Part shown: positions 60,047-64,000 of the stretch, piece by piece
Position numbering within the stretch: the stretch's first letter is position 1
Layout: each line of letters opens with the position of its first letter
Assembly (NCBI RefSeq): GCF_000702665.1
Contig: NZ_JNJA01000006.1
Coordinates: 62,001-126,000 of the forward strand
From: Solidesulfovibrio alcoholivorans DSM 5433
GTDB lineage: Bacteria > Desulfobacterota > Desulfovibrionia > Desulfovibrionales > Desulfovibrionaceae
DNA length: 64,000 nt
Direction: 5' to 3'
Notes under the pieces: model-generated
Told to the model about the DNA's origin: nothing
Seen by the model: the letters and a program-made list of their open reading frames with translations, nothing else
Databases searched by the model: none
Position numbers and translations under genes: made by a program

Positions 60047-61753
60047 ATGGAGCCCAGAAAACGCCTGCGCCTCGGCGAGATGCTCGTCGCCGCCGGACTC
60101 GTCAGCGAGGACAAGCTGCGCCAGGCCCTGGCCGCGGGCAAGCGCGGCGGACTGCGGCTCGGCCAGCAGCTCGTTCGCGACGGGACCGTCAAGGAATCCG
60201 ACATCGTCGACCTGATCAGCCGCCAGATGGGGCTGGCCAAGTACACTCCGGAGCGCTTCCCGGTGGACAGCCACCTGGCGGGCGTCATCCCGGCGGAAAT
60301 GGCGCTGCGCTCCAAACTCGTGCCGCTGTCCAAGACCGGGAACCTCATCCGCGTGGCCATGCCCGATCCGCTGGACATCAGCGCCATCGAAGACATCGAG
60401 ATCTACAAGAACTGCGAGGTGGAGCCGATCATCTGCACCGAGCGCGAGCTCGGCTACCTGACCAGCGCCATCTACGGCATGGGGCTCGGCATCGAGGGCG
60501 TCCTCGACAGCATCGAGGACATGCGCGACGACGGCGTCAAGGCCGAGGACGGCTCCGGCGACGTGCAGGTCAGCTCGCTGGAGGACATGGCCGGCGAAGC
60601 GCCGGTGGTGCGTTTCGTCAATTCGCTGCTCTCCCAGGCCGTGCGCGAGGGGGCCAGCGACGTGCATATCAGCCCCGAGCGCGACCAGGTGCAGATCCGC
60701 ATGCGCATCGACGGCAAGCTCAAGGCCGTGCCCTCGCCGCCCAAGCCCATGATCCTGCCCATCGTCTCGCGCATCAAGATTCTCGCCAACCTGGACATCG
60801 CCATAAGCCGCGTGCCCCAGGACGGCCGTTTCACCGTGGCCATCGACAAGCGCGAGATCAACATCCGCGTCTCGACCATGCCCACCATCCACGGCGAGAA
60901 CCTCGTCCTGCGCCTGCTCGACATGAGCGCCGGCGGCATGCTGTTGTCCGACCTCGGGCTGTCCGCCGAGGATCTGGCCAAGATCCGCCTGGTGGTGGAC
61001 AAGCCCTACGGCATGTTCCTGGCCACGGGTCCCACGGGCTCGGGCAAATCGACCACGCTTTTCGCGCTCTTGCGCGAAATCAGCCGGCCCGACATCAACG
61101 TCATCACCCTGGAGGATCCGGTCGAATACCGCATGGAGGGCGTGCGCCAGGTGCAGCTCAACCGCCGCGCCGGCATGACGTTCGCCAGCGCCCTGCGTTC
61201 CACGCTGCGCCAGGACCCGGACGTGGTCCTCGTGGGCGAGATCCGCGACCCCGAAACCGCGGCCATCGCCGTGCAGGCGGCGCTCACCGGCCACAAGGTG
61301 CTCTCCACCGTGCACACCAACGACGCCGCCGGCGCGGTCATGCGCCTGACGGACATGGGCATCGAACCCTTTCTCGTGTCCTCGGTGCTCAACGTCTCCA
61401 TCGCCCAGCGCCTGGTGCGCCGCATTTGCCCCAATTGCGCCGAACCCTATACGCCAAAGCCCGAGGTGCTGCGTTTCTGGAACCTCGAAGGCGCGCAAGG
61501 GGCCACGTTCATGCGCGGCCGGGGCTGCTACCTCTGCGGCGACTCGGGGTTCAAGGGCCGCGTCGGGCTTTACGAAATCCTGGTCATCGACGAGGACATC
61601 CAGGAGATGATCAACAAGCGGGCCACCTCGAGGGAGATCAGTCGCTTCGCCGCGGACACGGGGCGGCTCAAGCTCCTGGAGGACGACGCGCGCCTCAAGA
61701 TTCTCGAAGGCAAGACCACCTTCGAGGAGGCCTCCTCGGCGGTCATGCTGTAA
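60047..61753 (+). CDS. GspE/PilB/MshE-type pilus assembly ATPase
   Basis: 568 residues. The N-terminal MshEN/GspE-N domain (RLRLGEMLVAAGLVSEDKLR) can bind cyclic di-GMP in MshE relatives. The motor domain has Walker A ATGPTGSGKSTTLFAL near residue 328, Asp box VITLEDPVEYRM, Walker B PDVVLVGEIRDPETA, His box STVHTNDAAGAVMRL, and the zinc tetracysteine (CPNCAEP and CYLCGDSGFKGR). It powers pilin polymerisation from the cytoplasm. 24 bases separate it from the ExeA-like and PilC-like genes on either side. Confidence 0.95.
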   Translation: MEPRKRLRLGEMLVAAGLVSEDKLRQALAAGKRGGLRLGQQLVRDGTVKESDIVDLISRQMGLAKYTPERFPVDSHLAGVIPAEMALRSKLVPLSKTGNLIRVAMPDPLDISAIEDIEIYKNCEVEPIICTERELGYLTSAIYGMGLGIEGVLDSIEDMRDDGVKAEDGSGDVQVSSLEDMAGEAPVVRFVNSLLSQAVREGASDVHISPERDQVQIRMRIDGKLKAVPSPPKPMILPIVSRIKILANLDIAISRVPQDGRFTVAIDKREINIRVSTMPTIHGENLVLRLLDMSAGGMLLSDLGLSAEDLAKIRLVVDKPYGMFLATGPTGSGKSTTLFALLREISRPDINVITLEDPVEYRMEGVRQVQLNRRAGMTFASALRSTLRQDPDVVLVGEIRDPETAAIAVQAALTGHKVLSTVHTNDAAGAVMRLTDMGIEPFLVSSVLNVSIAQRLVRRICPNCAEPYTPKPEVLRFWNLEGAQGATFMRGRGCYLCGDSGFKGRVGLYEILVIDEDIQEMINKRATSREISRFAADTGRLKLLEDDARLKILEGKTTFEEASSAVML

Positions 61754-61777
61754 GCCCCCGCCAGGAAAGGAGCGTTC

Positions 61778-63004
61778 GTGCCGCAATTCAGCTACGAGGC
61801 CATCAACGAGGCCGGCAACACCGTCACCGGGACGCTCGAGGCCGAAGGCTCCGAGGCGGCGAAGAACCGCCTGGCCGCCATGGGCTACATCCCGGTTTCG
61901 GTCCAGCGCGGCGGCGGGGCGGCCGGCGGCGGGGGCGGCTCCGCTCCGATGCTGTTTCTTTCCCGCGTCAAGGCCCAGGAACTGATCCTTTTCACCAAAC
62001 AGTTCCGCACCATGCTCGGCGCGGGGCTGTCCATGCTGGAAATCCTGCGCGTGCTGGAACAGCAGACCGAAAACGCCCTGCTGCGCCATGTCTGCACGCA
62101 GATGACCGACGACGTGAAAAAGGGCTCCACCATTTCCGACGCCCTGGCCAAGCACAAGCGCGTCTTTTCCGATCTCTACGTCAGCATGGTGCGCGCGGGC
62201 GAGACGGCCGGCGCGCTGCCCGAGGTGCTTGATCGCCTCATCTACATCATTTCCCACGAACACCAGGTGCGCACGGACATCAAGTCGGCCCTGCAATACC
62301 CCATCACCGTGGTCATCGCCCTGGGCATCGCCTTCTTCGTGCTGCTCACCTTCGTGATTCCGGTGTTCGCGCAGATTTTCGCCAGCGCCCACGTGGCGCT
62401 CCCCTGGCCGACGCGGGTGGCGATCGCACTCAACGTCGCCATCAAGGAGTATTGGTACCTGTTGCTCGGCGGTCTCGCCGCCGTGACGACCGCGCTGTAT
62501 TTCTGGTTCAAGACGGAAGGGGGCAAGGTCGCCCGCGACGCCTTTTTCCTGCACATCCCCATCATCGGCATGCTGTTTCGCAAGGCGGCCATGTCGCGCT
62601 TCGCCTCGATCTTTTCCATTTTGCAGGCCAGCGGCGTGCCGGTGCTGACCACCATCGACATCCTCGTCGGCACCATCGGCAACGCGGCCATCGCCCGGGA
62701 GTTTCGGCGCATCCAGGACCTCATCCGCACCGGCCAGGGGCTGGCTGGGCCGCTGGCCCGGGCCAAGTACTTCACGCCCATGGTCGTGACCATGGTGGCC
62801 GTTGGCGAGGAGTCGGGCAATCTCGACGAGATGCTTTCGGCCATAAGCGAACACTACGACGCCGAGGTGAGCTATGCGGTCAAGCGCCTTTCCGACGCCC
62901 TCGGGCCGATTCTCATCGTCGGCCTTGCCGGCGTTGTGGGCTTTTTCGCCCTGGCCATTTTCCTGCCCATGTGGGACATGTCGCAAGTGGCGCTGCATCA
63001 TTGA
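61778..63004 (+). CDS. GspF/PilC/MshG-type inner-membrane platform protein
   Basis: 408 residues with a GTG start at 61778 (AAAGGAG upstream). Two repeats of the GspF domain are visible ([20 protein letters not shown] and [20 protein letters not shown]), with three membrane helices ([57 protein letters not shown]). A N-terminal segment ([19 protein letters not shown]) is typical of the family. It is the rotor platform for the assembly ATPase. It is the last assembly gene before the sigma-54 activator; prepilin genes are expected beyond the window. Confidence 0.95.
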   Translation: MPQFSYEAINEAGNTVTGTLEAEGSEAAKNRLAAMGYIPVSVQRGGGAAGGGGGSAPMLFLSRVKAQELILFTKQFRTMLGAGLSMLEILRVLEQQTENALLRHVCTQMTDDVKKGSTISDALAKHKRVFSDLYVSMVRAGETAGALPEVLDRLIYIISHEHQVRTDIKSALQYPITVVIALGIAFFVLLTFVIPVFAQIFASAHVALPWPTRVAIALNVAIKEYWYLLLGGLAAVTTALYFWFKTEGGKVARDAFFLHIPIIGMLFRKAAMSRFASIFSILQASGVPVLTTIDILVGTIGNAAIAREFRRIQDLIRTGQGLAGPLARAKYFTPMVVTMVAVGEESGNLDEMLSAISEHYDAEVSYAVKRLSDALGPILIVGLAGVVGFFALAIFLPMWDMSQVALHH

Positions 63005-63129
63005 CGCGGCGGGAGCGCGGAGCGTCGCATTTGGGAAAAGCGCGTAACCGGATGCCGCCCGCGGCGACGGGTAGTGTGAACGGATTGGCCCCGGTGGGCA
63101 CGGTGCGAAGCGACTGGCTGCGAGGCGGC

Positions 63130-64000
63130 ATGCGGCGACGATTCGATCCGAGTCTGGCGGTGCTCGTTCCCGTCATCCTGGGCGGGGTGGCGACGCTTGC
63201 CGTGCTGTGCGCCGACATGCTCCCCCGGATTTTCCCCGCGATTTTCCTGGCGCAGGGCATCCTCGTGCCCGCCGTTGCCGCCGGATTGGCCGTGGCCACC
63301 GTCGCGGCGGTCTTCGTGCTGTTGGCCCTGCGCCCCATCCGCCGGCTCCTCTCCGCCACGCCCCCGGTTCTGCCTGCGACGGCCGCCGCCGCGCCCCGCC
63401 CTTTCGGCGAATTCGACCGGTTGGGGCTTGTGGCCGACCAGATGGCCGAAGCCCTCGGCAAGCTCGACGCCAGGGCGCAATTCCCGGAGATGGTGGGCGA
63501 GAGCCGGGTCATGCGGGGCGTGTTCTCCCATATCCTCAAGGTTGCGGCCACGGACGCCACAGTGCTGGTCATCGGGGAATCGGGGACGGGCAAGGAGCTT
63601 GTGGCCCGGGCCGTGCATGCCAAAAGCGCCCGCAGCAATGGCCCCTTTGTTGCCATCAATTGCGCCGCCATCCCGGAGGGGCTCCTGGAAAGCGAGCTTT
63701 TCGGGCATGAAAAGGGCGCGTTCACCGGGGCGCACGCCAGGAAGCGCGGCCGGTTCGAGCAGGCGGACGGCGGCACGCTGCTGCTCGACGAGATCGGCGA
63801 CATGCCGCTCGAAACCCAGGCCAAGATCCTGCGCGTCATCGAAGCGCGGCAGGTGGAACGCCTCGGCGGCGAGGGGCGGGGCGTGCCTGTGAACGTGCGT
63901 CTGATCGCGGCCACGCACCGCGACCTGCCGGCCATGATCGCGGCCGGGCGTTTTCGCGAGGACCTCTATCATCGCCTCAACGTGTTTCCGTTGCGGCTGC
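63130..64000 (+). CDS. Membrane-anchored sigma-54-dependent activator (partial, 3' end outside window)
   Basis: 290 codons visible; the frame runs off the window. I read it from the ATG at 63130 (GAGG upstream). Two N-terminal membrane helices (about residues 9-29 and 35-65, including [15 protein letters not shown]) precede a linker. The AAA+ sigma-54 interaction domain follows: [20 protein letters not shown] (Walker A), [20 protein letters not shown] (GAFTGA) and [13 protein letters not shown] (Walker B). Instead of a receiver domain it has a transmembrane sensor region, so it may sense envelope state directly. It starts 125 bases after the PilC-like gene. It is a candidate activator of the sigma-54-driven pilin genes at 26.8-27.4 kb or of prepilins further on. 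Confidence 0.9.
   Translation, partial: MRRRFDPSLAVLVPVILGGVATLAVLCADMLPRIFPAIFLAQGILVPAVAAGLAVATVAAVFVLLALRPIRRLLSATPPVLPATAAAAPRPFGEFDRLGLVADQMAEALGKLDARAQFPEMVGESRVMRGVFSHILKVAATDATVLVIGESGTGKELVARAVHAKSARSNGPFVAINCAAIPEGLLESELFGHEKGAFTGAHARKRGRFEQADGGTLLLDEIGDMPLETQAKILRVIEARQVERLGGEGRGVPVNVRLIAATHRDLPAMIAAGRFREDLYHRLNVFPLRL

Noticed and set aside
57908-63001. 1697-codon minus-strand open frame
   Set aside because: Antisense to the ExeA-like, GspE-like and GspF-like genes; His/Gly/Asp-rich composition typical of a GC-driven shadow.
1-64000. CRISPR arrays, rRNA genes, complete insertion sequences
   Set aside because: No regularly spaced identical repeats, rRNA-like sequence or transposase with terminal inverted repeats was seen. 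The leader repeats near 34.7-35.2 kb are too divergent and irregular for CRISPR.

Overview
The window is about 64 kb of GC-rich DNA that most resembles a sulfate-reducing member of the Desulfovibrionaceae (my guess is Desulfovibrio or Solidesulfovibrio). The evidence is a glycyl-radical diol dehydratase, a tungsten aldehyde:ferredoxin oxidoreductase with a polyferredoxin, an Fe-alcohol dehydrogenase under a sigma-54 two-component system, a Desulfovibrio-type trimeric porin and an AmmeMemoRadiSam enzyme. The genus is inference. Gene density is high, and both strands carry long antisense shadow frames that are not genes.

Layout. 1-3.0 kb: glycyl-radical activase (cut by the window edge) and B12-independent glycerol/propanediol dehydratase. 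3.4-9.3 kb: a small secreted protein and an unrecognised three-gene envelope cluster. 9.9-13.7 kb: Fe-alcohol dehydrogenase, PAS histidine kinase and sigma-54 response regulator, translationally coupled. 14.0-18.4 kb: B12-binding radical SAM protein, aldehyde oxidoreductase and a Tat-signal-bearing polyferredoxin. 19.3-22.7 kb: a 3.3-kb segment bounded by a 46-bp duplication of the tRNA-Pro(TGG) 3' end, holding an XRE-like protein, an EGF/BNR-type secreted protein and a truncated relative. 22.7-26.5 kb: amrS, purM, a thioesterase and small proteins. 26.6-27.5 kb: two near-identical Flp-type pilin genes, each with its own sigma-54 promoter, conserved upstream inverted repeat and terminator. 27.6-34.4 kb: an operon with two large multipass membrane proteins, an NhaD/ArsB-family transporter, a CBS protein and a D-2-hydroxyacid dehydrogenase. 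34.6-35.6 kb: a remarkable roughly 0.9-kb structured RNA region ending in an intrinsic terminator just before htpX. 36.8-39.1 kb: an AT-richer three-gene envelope operon with a lipoprotein serine protease. 39.1-45.9 kb: NYN protein, methyltransferase plus metal-chelate binding protein, porin, TetR regulator and flavoproteins. 45.9-52.3 kb: an operon running from pilT through a second PilT-like ATPase and a LytTR regulator to acs and ubiX. 52.6-64.0 kb: an MSHA-type type IV pilus assembly operon followed by a membrane-anchored sigma-54 activator (cut by the window edge).

How it fits together. The metabolic genes could route diols and alcohols through aldehydes to acids (dehydratase, alcohol dehydrogenase, aldehyde oxidoreductase) and acids to acyl-CoA (Acs), but they are not one operon and the link is inferred. 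Pilus biology recurs in three places: sigma-54-driven Flp pilins, two PilT-like ATPases, and the MSHA-like assembly operon with a sigma-54 activator.

The most unusual feature is the leader of htpX. Three tandem, structurally equivalent RNA units keep base-pairing while their stem sequences differ, and a terminator sits so close to htpX that no separate promoter fits between them. I recognise no known riboswitch class in it and regard it as the best candidate for an undescribed regulatory system here.
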